Shown here: positions 34,045 through 43,364 of the stretch, piece after piece
Position numbering within the stretch: the first letter of the stretch is position 1
Layout: the number at the start of each line of letters is the position of its first letter
Made by a program: the position numbers and the translations under genes
The notes under the pieces: generated by a model
Told to the model about the DNA's origin: nothing
The model's input: only the letters and a program-made list of their open reading frames with translations
The model's database searches: none
DNA from: an uncultured Aeromonas sp.
GTDB taxonomy: Bacteria; Pseudomonadota; Gammaproteobacteria; Enterobacterales; Aeromonadaceae
Assembly: GCA_945957575.1 (NCBI GenBank)
Contig: CAMFLW010000001.1
Location: 1-64,000, forward strand
Reading direction: 5' to 3'
DNA length: 64,000 nt

Positions 34045-35940
34045 TTAGCTGTCGCGGCGCTTGCCACCGAACTTGCGACCCTTGTCGAAACCGCCTTCAC
34101 GGCGATCCTTGTTGAAGGGACGGTCACCCTGCGGACGGCGATCCTTGTTGAAAGGACGGTCGCCACGGAACGGACGATCACCGCGCGGCGGACGGCTGCT
34201 GGTGTTGCCACCGGCCGGCACTTCGGTGTAGCGAGTGATTTGCAGCGGACGCTGGCAAACACGGGCTTTCTTGATCACTTCCAGCACATCGGCGCTCATG
34301 CCCTTGGGCAGGTCGACGGTAGAGAAGTCGTCAGCGATGTCGATGTTGCCGATGAAGCGGCTCTCGATGTTCGCTTCGTTGGCGATGGCGCCCACGATCT
34401 GACCCGGCTTGACACCGTGATGGGCACCCACGTCTACGCGGTAGCGTTCCATCTCCACATCCGGGTTATCTTTGAGCGGACGCGGCTCCAGGGACGGCAT
34501 GCGACGGGCCGGACGATCGCCACGGTCACCGAAGTCACGACCGCCGCGGTCATTGAAGTCACGACGCTCGAAGCCACTGCGATCGTTGCTGTTGTTGAAC
34601 AGCGGATCCGGGATGGAGTCATCCAGCAGCAGCGGTTGGTCGCCCTGTACCAGCTTGGCCAGTGCGGCAGCCAGCTCCAGCGGATCGGCAGAATCTTCTT
34701 CGATCAGCTCGTTTACCAGGTTGTGGTAGATCTCGAGCTCTTCACCCATCATGGTTTCGCGGATGCGCTCTTTGAACTTGGCCAGACGATGCTGGTTGAT
34801 GTCCTCGGTGCTCGGCATCTTCATCGGCTCGATGGCCTGACGAGTTGCGTGCTCGATGGCGCGCAGCATGCGACGCTCGCGGGGAGCGACGAACAGGATG
34901 GCTTCGCCTTTACGACCGGCACGACCGGTACGGCCGATACGGTGAACGTAAGATTCGGTGTCGTACGGAATGTCGTAGTTCACTACGTGAGTGATGCGCT
35001 CAACGTCCAGACCACGGGCAACTACGTCGGTGGCGATCAGGATGTCCAGCTGGCCCTGACGCAGCTTGTCGACGGTACGCTCACGCAGCTTCTGCGGGAT
35101 GTCGCCGTGCAGCGCTTCACAGGCGTGGCCACGGGCGGCCAGCTTGCCAGCCAGCTCTTCGGCAGCGTTCTTGGTACGTACGAATACCAACAGGGCTTCG
35201 TAGGATTCCACTTCCAGCAGACGGGTCATGGCGTCCAGCTTGTGCAGACCGGTTACCTGCCAGTAACGCTGGCGGATGGTGGTAGCGGTAGCAGTCTTGG
35301 AGGCGATCTTGATCTCTTTCGGCTGCTTCAGGTGCTTCTGGGCCACGCGACGGATCTGCTCCGGCATGGTGGCAGAGAACAGGGCAACCTGACGAGAGCT
35401 CGGGCACTGCTCCATGATCCAGTCCACATCGTCGATGAAGCCCATACGCAGCATTTCGTCCGCTTCGTCCAGCACCAGGGCTTTCAGACCGGAGAGATCC
35501 AGGTTCTTGCGACGGATCAGGTCCATCACGCGGCCCGGAGTACCGACGACAACCTGAGCACCACGACGCAGAGCGCGGGTCTGGGTTTCGTAGGAGGCGC
35601 CGCCGTAGATCGGCAGCACGTGGAAATCAGGCATGTGGTGGGCATAGCGTTGGCACGCTTCAGCCACCTGCAGAGCCAGTTCGCGAGTCGGTGCCAGCAC
35701 CAGGATCTGGGTGTTGCGGTTACCAGCTTCCAGACGAGACAACAGAGGCAAGGCAAAAGCAGCGGTCTTCCCTGTACCGGTTTGCGCCTGCCCCAGCAGA
35801 TCGTGGCCCGCCATCAGGTGGGGAATTGCTGCGGCCTGGATGGGGGACGGGCGCTCATAGCCCACGTCCTGCAGCGCTTTCAATACAGGCGCGGCCAGTC
35901 CAAGCTCACTAAAAAGGGGCAGTTGTTCGGTATCAGACAT
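34045..35940 (-). CDS. deaD: ATP-dependent RNA helicase DeaD/CsdA
   Basis: A 631-residue DEAD-box helicase acting in ribosome assembly and mRNA decay at low temperature. Motifs in order: FSELGL and the Q-motif, AQTGTGKT, PTRELA, TPGR, DEAD (VLDEADEMLRMGF), SAT, then HRIGRTGR in the second RecA domain. After about residue 460 comes a DbpA-like RNA-binding domain (YRVDVGAHHGVKPGQIVGAI) and a basic tail with repeated GDRPF-NKDRR units. Length matches E. coli DeaD (629). A sigma70-like promoter about 58 bp upstream suggests a short leader, unlike the long cold-shock leader of E. coli. Confidence 0.96.
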   Translation of the reverse strand: MSDTEQLPLFSELGLAAPVLKALQDVGYERPSPIQAAAIPHLMAGHDLLGQAQTGTGKTAAFALPLLSRLEAGNRNTQILVLAPTRELALQVAEACQRYAHHMPDFHVLPIYGGASYETQTRALRRGAQVVVGTPGRVMDLIRRKNLDLSGLKALVLDEADEMLRMGFIDDVDWIMEQCPSSRQVALFSATMPEQIRRVAQKHLKQPKEIKIASKTATATTIRQRYWQVTGLHKLDAMTRLLEVESYEALLVFVRTKNAAEELAGKLAARGHACEALHGDIPQKLRERTVDKLRQGQLDILIATDVVARGLDVERITHVVNYDIPYDTESYVHRIGRTGRAGRKGEAILFVAPRERRMLRAIEHATRQAIEPMKMPSTEDINQHRLAKFKERIRETMMGEELEIYHNLVNELIEEDSADPLELAAALAKLVQGDQPLLLDDSIPDPLFNNSNDRSGFERRDFNDRGGRDFGDRGDRPARRMPSLEPRPLKDNPDVEMERYRVDVGAHHGVKPGQIVGAIANEANIESRFIGNIDIADDFSTVDLPKGMSADVLEVIKKARVCQRPLQITRYTEVPAGGNTSSRPPRGDRPFRGDRPFNKDRRPQGDRPFNKDRREGGFDKGRKFGGKRRDS

Positions 35941-35997
35941 AGATTCTTCCAGATTAAGGCAGGCGGCTAAGCACCGCGGAATAGCAAAAAGGCGGCG

Positions 35998-36026
35998 ATT
36001 ATAGCGCCACTTTGTTCTGCTGTCTT
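35998..36026 (-). promoter_or_regulatory. Putative sigma70 promoter of deaD
   Basis: On the minus strand AAGACA (36021-36026), a 17-bp spacer, then a perfect TATAAT (35998-36003), 58 bp upstream of the deaD ATG. A CTTGA...TCAAG-type inverted repeat lies just upstream around 36024-36050. Confidence 0.55.
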
Positions 36027-36121
36027 GAAAAATGTGATAAGCCTCTCAAGACGTTGGCAATTATAGAGGGATCTTGCGAGTTAAGCTTGCTTATTTTTCA
36101 CTCATGATGCGTTATTGCAGA

Positions 36122-36583
36122 TCATTCCTCTCCGGAGTCCTTGCCCCGCTTGTGCTTGAGCACCGCCATGGTCAACCGGCTGGTGCACAATAAACGACCA
36201 CGTTCATCGCGAATTTCTATCTGCCACACCTGAGTCGTCGCCCCCAGATGCAGTGGCGTGCAACGCCCCGTTACCACCCCTTCCCGTTTGGCCCGCAGAT
36301 GGTTGGCATTCACCTCCAACCCCACGCAGTAACTGTCAGGCCCGACCGCCATGTTGGCCGCCAGCGACCCAAGGGTCTCCGCCAGCACCACGGAGGCGCC
36401 GCCATGCAGCATGCCAAGGGGCTGGTGAGTGCGGTGATCCACCGGCATGGTGGCCTCCAGCCAGTCGGGGCCAAAGGCGGTATAGATGATGTCGAGGTGG
36501 GCCATCAGGGTATTGCGGGAGCTGGCGTTAAGCCCCTCAAGACTCATGGGTCTGCGCCAGACGGAGGATGATTCCTGACTCAT
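36122..36583 (-). CDS. menI: 1,4-dihydroxy-2-naphthoyl-CoA hydrolase (hotdog thioesterase)
   Basis: A 153-residue hotdog thioesterase closely resembling E. coli MenI/YdiI, which releases dihydroxynaphthoate in menaquinone synthesis. Motifs: LNASSRNTLMAHL, MPVDHRTHQPLGMLHGGAS (the HGGA with the catalytic helix) and LHLGATTQVWQIEI. The start has GGAG upstream, somewhat far. It lies downstream of the ydiJ gene, as in E. coli, but separated from it by the GNAT-like gene. Confidence 0.93.
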   Translation of the reverse strand: MSQESSSVWRRPMSLEGLNASSRNTLMAHLDIIYTAFGPDWLEATMPVDHRTHQPLGMLHGGASVVLAETLGSLAANMAVGPDSYCVGLEVNANHLRAKREGVVTGRCTPLHLGATTQVWQIEIRDERGRLLCTSRLTMAVLKHKRGKDSGEE

Positions 36584-36692
36584 GAAAAAAGAACTCCTTC
36601 AATTGCATGGGGAAAATGGAGCATCGCTGCATTGCACAACAAGCCAGCCCCGGCCTGCAGCCGGGGCAGGATAACACCTAAAACCGGCCCCC

Positions 36693-37181
36693 TTACCAGG
36701 GATAGGTGACACCGGGCCACTCGACCCAGGGCATCTCCCGGCCCGGCAAGCGGGGCTGGCGCCACTGCCACACGTTGGCGAGCCAGTCGCGCAGCAGCCC
36801 TTCCAACTCTTCATCACTGATGGGAGCATCGGCCACCTTCCAGAAAAAGAGCTCCGCCTCCACCTCCGGCAACACCGAAGGGTAGAGATAAACTCCGCCC
36901 CAAAATTGCGGCTCCCGATCCGGGCTCCAGAGGCCATAGGCAAACGAGCGCTTGGCCAGAAACTCCGACTGCTGCCACTCCAGATCCCCTTCGTGCTGGC
37001 TCAGGCTGAAGTTGGCGGAGGGCCAGAGATCGTTCGGACGAAACAGCTGATGGAGTTGCTCTCGCTCGCGCAGGATGGCGACAAACTCCACCACCGCCTG
37101 AGCGGGGGTCGCGGGCAACAACAAAAAGCACGGGTGCCGATAGGCCTTCGGCACCCGAAACCGCTTGGGAAAACGCAGCAT
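36693..37181 (-). CDS. GNAT-like protein of unknown function
   Basis: A 162-residue protein beginning MLRFPKRFRVPKAYRHP. The segment SFAYGLWSPDREPQFWGGVYLYPSV looks like the central strands of GNAT acetyltransferases of an uncharacterised type, and the C-terminal LRDWLANVWQWR looks like their last helix, but the acetyl-CoA loop (Q/RxxGxG/A) is not evident. The ATG overlaps the ydiJ stop by one base (TGATG), so it is translationally coupled to ydiJ. Earlier in-frame residues are out-of-frame ydiJ sequence. The function is not established. Confidence 0.6.
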   Translation of the reverse strand: MLRFPKRFRVPKAYRHPCFLLLPATPAQAVVEFVAILREREQLHQLFRPNDLWPSANFSLSQHEGDLEWQQSEFLAKRSFAYGLWSPDREPQFWGGVYLYPSVLPEVEAELFFWKVADAPISDEELEGLLRDWLANVWQWRQPRLPGREMPWVEWPGVTYPW

Positions 37182-40100
37182 CAGAGCAGTTCCAGCAGGG
37201 CCTGCAGCGGATGTTTGAGCTTTTCCCCCTCCATTCGCTTGACCTGACTGCGGCAGGAATAACCGGTCGCCAGACAGCGATCCTGTGGCAAACGGGCCAG
37301 CGGTTCGGCCCAGCTCAACCCATAAATTCCCTTGGAGTTTTCCACCTGTTTGGCATCGTGACCATAGGTGCCCGCCATGCCGCAGCAACCGACCGAGACC
37401 GGTTGCAGTTTGGCGCCAAAGCGGCCAAACAGGGTGCCCCAGTCGCCGTGGGTCGAGGGCTTGGCAGTCTTCTCGGTGCAGTGGGCAAAGAGATACCAAG
37501 GCTCTGCTGTCTGATTTTCACGTTTCGGCAGCACGTCGGCCGGAAGCGAGAGCAGCCACTCCTGCGGCAACAACACCTGAAAATCACCGCGGGCCGACCC
37601 CAGCGCCTTGGCGTACTCGTCGCGATAGCAGAGCACCATGGCCGGATCCACCCCCACCATGGGGATGCCGAGCGCCGCAATCTTGTTGAGGAACTGGGCG
37701 CTACTCGCCGCGGTACGGGCAAAGGCGCGCAGGAACCCCTTGATATGCTGGGGTTTACCATTGGGTTTGAACGGCAACAGGTAGGGCTGGAACCCGAGCT
37801 TGCCGGCGAGTTTCACCAGATCCCGCACCACAGGGGCGTCGTAATAACTGGTGAAGGGATCCTGCACGATCAGCACCACCTTCTGACGCTGCTCGGGAGT
37901 CATGGCCTCCAGACCCGGCAGGTCGAAGTAACGGGCGCGGTTGTCATGCAAGCTCTCGGCCAGAGTCGGCACGCTCAGAAGCGGCACATCGACCATGCCG
38001 ATACTCTTCTCGGCTGCCTTCTGGGCCCACTCTTTTTCGAGGAAGAAGTTGACCAGCTTCGGCGCTTTGGCGAGCAGCGGCGCATAGCTTTCGACGGTGC
38101 CGACGAAGTAATCCTTGGGCGCGCGCAGATAGCGACCGTGGTAGAGCTGCATAAAGCGGGCGCGAAAATCGGGCACATCCACCTTGATCGGGCACTGGCT
38201 GGTGCACGCCTTGCAGGCCAGACAGCCAGCCATCGCCTCCATCACCTCGTGGGAGAAGTCATACTCGCCGCGCTGTTTGGCCCAGCTGTTGCGCACCTTG
38301 TCCACCAGCTGTTTGAAGCGCACGCCGCCGGAGTACAGTGCCACCTCTTCCGCCAACGGATCGAAGCCCTGCTCCGCCAACTGACGCAGCCACTCGCGCA
38401 TCAGGCCAGCCCGTCCCTTGGGAGAGTGGCGGCGGTCGCGGCTTATTTTGACCGAGGGACACATGGGGGAGTCGGTTTCGAAGGTGAAGCAGAGACCATT
38501 GCCGTTACAATCGAGGGCCCGGGTATAACTCTCGCGCACCGCCACCGGGATCTGGCGGTCAAACTTGCCGCGCTTGGGCCCATCCACCGACACCAGCTCG
38601 GCATCGCTGCCATAGGGAATGCAGATCTTGCCCGGGTTGATGCGGTTGGCCGGATCGAACGCCCCCTTGACCCGCTGCAGCTCTTCCCACAGTTCGCCAA
38701 AGAAGGCGGGGCTGTACTCGGAGCGAAAGCCCTTGCCGTGCTCGCCCCACATCAGGCCGCCATATTTGGCGGTAAGGGCCACCACCTGATCGGAGATGCG
38801 CCGCAGCAGCACCTCCTGCTCGGGATCGCACAAATCCAGCGCCGGGCGCACGTGCAGCACACCGGCATCGACGTGGCCGAACATGCCGTAGTCGAGGCCG
38901 TGGGCATCCAGCAGGGCACGAAACTCCATGATGAAATCGGCCAGCGACTCTGGCGGCACGGCGGTGTCTTCAGTGAACGCCACCGGCTTCTTGCGCCCTT
39001 CGGCGTTGCCAAGCAGCCCCACCGACTTCTTGCGCATGGTGTAGATGGTCTCGATGCTCGGCAAGTGGTCACACACCTGATAGCCGATAATTCCGGCCTC
39101 ACCCTTGGCCAGCAGGTCGTCGATACGGCGGCAGAGCTCCGCCACCTTGGCCTTGTGTTCCGCCTCGTCGGTATCGGCAAACTCGACGATGTTGAGCCCC
39201 TGCAGATCCTTGCCGGGCACATCCTGAATAAGTTCTTTGACCGAATGCCAGATGATGTCGGCGCGGGCCAGTCCGAGCACCCGGGAATCCACCGTCTCTA
39301 CAGAGAGAGCTTGCGCCTGCACCATAAAGGGGGCATTGCGCAGGGCGGAGGGGAAGCTGTCGTACTTGACGTTGACCAGGGTGCGATAGCGCGGAATGGG
39401 TGTGATGTTGAGTCTGGCTTCAGTGATAAAGCCGAGAGACCCTTCAGAGCCGCACAGTACCCTGCTGACGTCCAACGTATCAGTTTCAGGTTGATAGAGG
39501 TGCTTGAAATCGTAACCGGTCAGAAAGCGGTTGAGCTTGGGGAAGGTCGCCTCGATGTCGGCGCGCCGCTCCTTGCCGATACGATAGAGAGTGCGATAGA
39601 TCTCTCCTTCCCGATTCTCCAGCGCCAGCTTGTCTTCAAGACGGGAGCCATTGACCGGCTCGGTCGCCATGATATCGCCATTCTCCAGCACCGCCTTGAG
39701 ACCCAGCACGTGATCCGAGGTTTTGCCGTAGACCAGCGAGCCCTGCCCCGAGGCATCGGTGTTGATCATACCGCCCAGGGTAGCGCGGTTGGAGGTGGAG
39801 AGATCCGGCGAGAAGAAGTAGCCGTGGGGTTTCAAGTAGGCGTTGAGTTGGTCTTTCACCACCCCGGCCTGAGCGCGCACCCACCCCTCTTCCAGATTAA
39901 TTTCCATGACCTGGTTCATATGACGGGAGAGATCGACGATAATGCCGCCGCCCAATGACTGACCGTTGGTGCCGGTACCGCCACCGCGAGGGAAAAAACT
40001 CAGAGTGTGGTACGCCGGCTCAGCCGCCAGCTTGAGCATCACTGCTATGTCGTCCGCACTGCGCGGATAGAGAACCGCCTGAGGTACTACCTGATAGACG

Positions 40101-40237
40101 CTGTTGTCCGTCGCCATCGCCAACCGGCTTGCATAAGACTTTTCGATATCACCACGAAAGGCGCTGCGCCCTAGCAACTCTAGGAACGACAGGGTTGTGG
40201 GTGACAAACTGTCCTGGTAATCGAGTCTCGGGATCAT
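37181..40237 (-). CDS. ydiJ: YdiJ-type FAD-linked oxidoreductase with iron-sulfur domain
   Basis: A 1018-residue protein, the same length as E. coli YdiJ, which has been linked to D-2-hydroxyglutarate oxidation. Order of parts: FAD-binding PCMH domain (FFPRGGGTGTNGQSLGGGI, about 83-101), a D-lactate-dehydrogenase-like C-terminal oxidase domain, then an iron-sulfur region with CLACKACTSQCP near residue 670 and a CCG-type heterodisulfide-reductase-like end (VGCCGMAGTYG). It probably feeds electrons to a quinone or electron-transfer protein. Substrate assignment rests on homology only. It is followed directly by the GNAT-like gene and then menI. Confidence 0.9.
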   Translation of the reverse strand: MIPRLDYQDSLSPTTLSFLELLGRSAFRGDIEKSYASRLAMATDNSVYQVVPQAVLYPRSADDIAVMLKLAAEPAYHTLSFFPRGGGTGTNGQSLGGGIIVDLSRHMNQVMEINLEEGWVRAQAGVVKDQLNAYLKPHGYFFSPDLSTSNRATLGGMINTDASGQGSLVYGKTSDHVLGLKAVLENGDIMATEPVNGSRLEDKLALENREGEIYRTLYRIGKERRADIEATFPKLNRFLTGYDFKHLYQPETDTLDVSRVLCGSEGSLGFITEARLNITPIPRYRTLVNVKYDSFPSALRNAPFMVQAQALSVETVDSRVLGLARADIIWHSVKELIQDVPGKDLQGLNIVEFADTDEAEHKAKVAELCRRIDDLLAKGEAGIIGYQVCDHLPSIETIYTMRKKSVGLLGNAEGRKKPVAFTEDTAVPPESLADFIMEFRALLDAHGLDYGMFGHVDAGVLHVRPALDLCDPEQEVLLRRISDQVVALTAKYGGLMWGEHGKGFRSEYSPAFFGELWEELQRVKGAFDPANRINPGKICIPYGSDAELVSVDGPKRGKFDRQIPVAVRESYTRALDCNGNGLCFTFETDSPMCPSVKISRDRRHSPKGRAGLMREWLRQLAEQGFDPLAEEVALYSGGVRFKQLVDKVRNSWAKQRGEYDFSHEVMEAMAGCLACKACTSQCPIKVDVPDFRARFMQLYHGRYLRAPKDYFVGTVESYAPLLAKAPKLVNFFLEKEWAQKAAEKSIGMVDVPLLSVPTLAESLHDNRARYFDLPGLEAMTPEQRQKVVLIVQDPFTSYYDAPVVRDLVKLAGKLGFQPYLLPFKPNGKPQHIKGFLRAFARTAASSAQFLNKIAALGIPMVGVDPAMVLCYRDEYAKALGSARGDFQVLLPQEWLLSLPADVLPKRENQTAEPWYLFAHCTEKTAKPSTHGDWGTLFGRFGAKLQPVSVGCCGMAGTYGHDAKQVENSKGIYGLSWAEPLARLPQDRCLATGYSCRSQVKRMEGEKLKHPLQALLELL

Positions 40238-40404
40238 GAATCCTTGTTCCCTTTATTTGCTTGATGCCGGCACCCCGGCGACTACGACTGGTCCCTCGCC
40301 TATCAATGGCAATCGGGCCAGTCCGCTCACATGTGAGCGGGCAGTATATCAGCTAGAAAACCGCTTGCGCGTAGCAATATTAACCATTTGAAAGGAGGAC
40401 TTTT

Positions 40405-41331
40405 ATGGCTCACCACAGCCATGTTATCAGTACGCTGGTCACCACAGAGAAGCAGGCGCTCACCCTGTCGCTGTTTGGCTGCATCACTTTCGCCATCTTC
40501 GGCATCGGCTACGGCCTGTTCGTTGGCTCCAACGCCATCATGCTCGATGGCATCTTTACCCTGTTCAGCATGGGCATGACAGGCCTCGGTCTGGTCACCG
40601 CCTACCTCGTTACCCGCCCCTCCGATGACCGTTTCCAGTATGGCTATGCCCACTTCGAGCCCATCGCCAACGTCATCAACGGCTCCATTATTCTGCTGCT
40701 CTGTCTGGCGGCACTCTACAACGGCCTCACCACCCTGTTTGCAGGGGGACGGGAGATCGATCTCGGTCATGCCCTTATCTATGCCGTTGTCTCCACCTTC
40801 TTCTGCGCCATCCTCTACCGGATTGAAGCCCAGGTCGCCGAGCAGGTTGACTCCGAACTGGTGCGGGTCGACTCCAAGGAGTGGCTGGTGGATACCCTGC
40901 TCAGCGCCACTCTGCTGATTGGCTTTGTGGTTGCCATTGGCCTCGATGCCATCGGCTACGGCCAATACAACCGCTATATCGACCCGGTGCTGGTCTCGCT
41001 GCTGGCCCTGTGCGCCACTCTCATTCCCATCAAGGTGCTCGGTCGCAACCTGCGGGAAGTGCTGAAAATCGCCCCCAGAGGGGATGTTTCCCTGCTGGTA
41101 GAGAACGAAGTCGAGGCGCTGCGCCAGCGTCACGGCATCGAGTGCTACAGCCATCTGGCCAAAAGCGGTCGCCGCTTCGATCTGGAATTGAACATTCTAG
41201 TGGCGCCGGGTCAGGAGTGGCCTGTCGAACGTCAGGATGCCCTGCGTCAGGAGCTCTGGTCCCGCCTCGGCGACACCCTGGGCGATGCCTGGCTCTCGGT
41301 CTGTTTCACCCGCGAAAAGCGCTGGTTGTAA
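40405..41331 (+). CDS. Cation diffusion facilitator family protein, atypical metal site
   Basis: A 308-residue protein with the CDF layout: a His-containing N-terminus (MAHHSH), about six membrane segments, YGYAHFEP after segment 2, and a C-terminal cytoplasmic domain. The transport site differs from zinc exporters such as YiiP: segment 2 has D48 but T52 where the second Asp is expected, and segment 5 has E159-x3-D163 in place of His-x3-Asp. It could move a different ion or be degenerate. The start has GGAGG upstream. A GC-rich hairpin follows the gene. Confidence 0.85.
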   Translation: MAHHSHVISTLVTTEKQALTLSLFGCITFAIFGIGYGLFVGSNAIMLDGIFTLFSMGMTGLGLVTAYLVTRPSDDRFQYGYAHFEPIANVINGSIILLLCLAALYNGLTTLFAGGREIDLGHALIYAVVSTFFCAILYRIEAQVAEQVDSELVRVDSKEWLVDTLLSATLLIGFVVAIGLDAIGYGQYNRYIDPVLVSLLALCATLIPIKVLGRNLREVLKIAPRGDVSLLVENEVEALRQRHGIECYSHLAKSGRRFDLELNILVAPGQEWPVERQDALRQELWSRLGDTLGDAWLSVCFTREKRWL

Positions 41332-41631
41332 CGACCGTACGGGGGAGTGCGGCACGGCCGCCTCCCCCTGTCGCATCACAACCCCATCACGCCCCACTGA
41401 CGCTGCTCTTGCCAAATTGGCGCCAGCCGCTATCATCAGGGCTCATTTTTCACCCGAGGTTTTATTGCCCATCATGGACAATCCCCGAAGTTGCCCTTCG
41501 TCTCTCTCTGTCAAAGCCTATCTTTTTCTGCTTAATCAGCGCCTCTGAATAACACCTTTGCCTTGCTGTTACTGCGGCCATCGTGCGCCGTGATCACTCT
41601 CTGCTCTGTCTGTTTTTATTGAGGTCATACA
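41332..41631. other. Intergenic region with a GC-rich hairpin
   Basis: Three hundred bases without a gene. A hairpin at 41341-41368 (GGGGGAG / CTCCCCC outside, GCGGC / GCCGC inside, with one bulged T) begins 9 nt after the CDF stop and probably ends that transcript, though no T-run follows. The rest must hold the promoter of the TerC/CBS gene; I see no convincing hexamers. Confidence 0.5.
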
Positions 41632-43167
41632 ATGGAATTGCTGCTGGATCCCCATATCTGGATTGGTCTGTTTACCCTGATCATTCTCGAGATTGTGCTC
41701 GGGATCGACAACCTGGTCTTCATCGCCATTCTGGTGAAAAAACTGCCCCCCGCCCAGCGGGACAAGGCGCGCATCATCGGCCTGTCGCTGGCCCTGCTGA
41801 TGCGACTTGGGCTCTTGAGCGTCATGTCATGGCTGGTCACCCTCACCACCCCGATTTTGCACCTGTGGGATCACCCCTTCTCCGGTCGCGACCTGATCCT
41901 GATGGGGGGCGGCCTGTTCCTGCTGTTCAAGGCCACCTCCGAGCTGCATGAGCGGCTGGAAGCCAAACCCCAGGATGATGGCCCGGTCGGTGCCTACGCC
42001 AGCTTCGGCGTGGTGATCGCCCAAATTCTGGTGCTCGATGCGGTCTTCTCGCTCGACTCCATCATCACCGCCGTTGGCATGGTAGAACACCTGGGCGTGA
42101 TGATGGCCGCCGTGACCATCGCCATGGTGGTGATGGTGCTCGCCTCCAAGCCGCTGACCCGCTTCGTCAACGCCCACCCCACCGTGGTGGTGCTCTGTCT
42201 GAGCTTCCTGCTGATGATCGGCTTCAGCCTGGTGGCGGAAGGGTTCGGCTTCCACATTCCGAAGGGCTACCTCTACGCTGCCATCGGCTTCTCGGTGCTG
42301 ATCGAGTTTTTCAACCAGCTGGCCCAGCGCAGCGCCATGCGTCACGAATCCAAACAGCCGCTGCGCGAGCGCACCACTGCCGCCATCTTCAAATTGATGG
42401 GCAGCAAGGCCTATCAGGACAGACCGGATGACGATCTGGATGCCGCACCTGCCGAGCCGCTCAGCTTTGGCGAGGAGGAGCGCTATATGGTGACCGGCGT
42501 GCTGTCGCTGGCCGAGCGCTCCATTCGCACCATCATGACCCCGCGCTCGGAGATGGCCTGGATCGATATCAACGACTCCAGCGACGAGATCCGCGCCCTG
42601 CTGCAGCGCGAGCCCCACAGCCTGTTCCCCATCTGTGACGGGGATCTGGACGAGGTGATCGGAGTGGTCAAGGCGCGCGACCTGCTGTTTGCCTTGAACG
42701 AAGGGCAATCCTTGAGCGAACTGGCCAAACAGAACGATCCCATTATCGTGCCGCAGACCATCAACGTGATCCGCCTGCTGGCGGAGCTGCGCAAAGCCAA
42801 GGGGAGCCTTATTCTGGTCTCCGACGAGTTTGGCGTGATCCAGGGGCTGGTCACCACCCACGATCTGCTGGAGGCCATCGTCGGCGAGCTGCCGGACGAG
42901 GACGAAACCCCGGATATCGTGCGCGATGGCGAAGGGTGGCTGATCAACGGCAGCACCAACATCCACCATGTGGAGCAGGTGCTGGAACATGAGGGGCTGG
43001 TGAGCGAGAGCGACGAGTATGTGACCCTGGCGGGCATGCTGCTCTCCCACTTCGGCACCCTGCCCACCCCGGGTCAGCAGTTGCAACTGCAGCAGCTCAA
43101 CTTCGAGGTGATCGAGGTGAGCGAGCGGCGCATCGAGCGGGTGAAAGTGATGCCCGCCGCGGCTTGA
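41632..43167 (+). CDS. TerC family membrane protein with CBS pair and CorC/HlyC domain
   Basis: A 511-residue protein like E. coli YoaE/YegH (about 520). Residues 1-230 form the TerC membrane domain with [26 protein letters not shown] and [17 protein letters not shown], whose acidic residues in the membrane resemble metal-transport sites. Then come a CBS pair (about 290-410, [12 protein letters not shown] and [15 protein letters not shown]) and the CorC_HlyC domain to the end. Proposed roles include manganese or other metal export in the envelope. A strong terminator follows. Confidence 0.93.
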   Translation: MELLLDPHIWIGLFTLIILEIVLGIDNLVFIAILVKKLPPAQRDKARIIGLSLALLMRLGLLSVMSWLVTLTTPILHLWDHPFSGRDLILMGGGLFLLFKATSELHERLEAKPQDDGPVGAYASFGVVIAQILVLDAVFSLDSIITAVGMVEHLGVMMAAVTIAMVVMVLASKPLTRFVNAHPTVVVLCLSFLLMIGFSLVAEGFGFHIPKGYLYAAIGFSVLIEFFNQLAQRSAMRHESKQPLRERTTAAIFKLMGSKAYQDRPDDDLDAAPAEPLSFGEEERYMVTGVLSLAERSIRTIMTPRSEMAWIDINDSSDEIRALLQREPHSLFPICDGDLDEVIGVVKARDLLFALNEGQSLSELAKQNDPIIVPQTINVIRLLAELRKAKGSLILVSDEFGVIQGLVTTHDLLEAIVGELPDEDETPDIVRDGEGWLINGSTNIHHVEQVLEHEGLVSESDEYVTLAGMLLSHFGTLPTPGQQLQLQQLNFEVIEVSERRIERVKVMPAAA

Positions 43168-43190
43168 GCCTGCCACCAGCAAAAAACAGA

Positions 43191-43217
43191 AGAGGGCCAG
43201 ACGGCCCTCTTTTTTTA
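43191..43217 (+). terminator. Rho-independent terminator of the TerC/CBS gene
   Basis: Eight-bp stem AGAGGGCC / GGCCCTCT with a 4-nt loop (43191-43210) followed by seven T, 24 nt after the stop. Confidence 0.9.
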
Positions 43218-43364
43218 TGCTTCAACTTTATGCCTCAACACCTCCTTCCCCGGCGGGTTGCGCTGATTGCTGCATCAAGTGCAATTCTCTTGTGCAATTA
43301 CCCATCTTTCTCACAACAAGATGGCGGCATAAAGTGGCCTCACTTCCACCATGAGGAACTCAAG

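Noticed and set aside
34240..35970. A 576-codon open frame on the plus strand opposite deaD
   Set aside because: Antisense to a highly conserved helicase, no start signals, no recognisable domain.
37211..39958. A 915-codon open frame on the plus strand opposite ydiJ
   Set aside because: Antisense to ydiJ; composition is rich in His, Gln and Gly, as expected from reversing high-G+C coding DNA.
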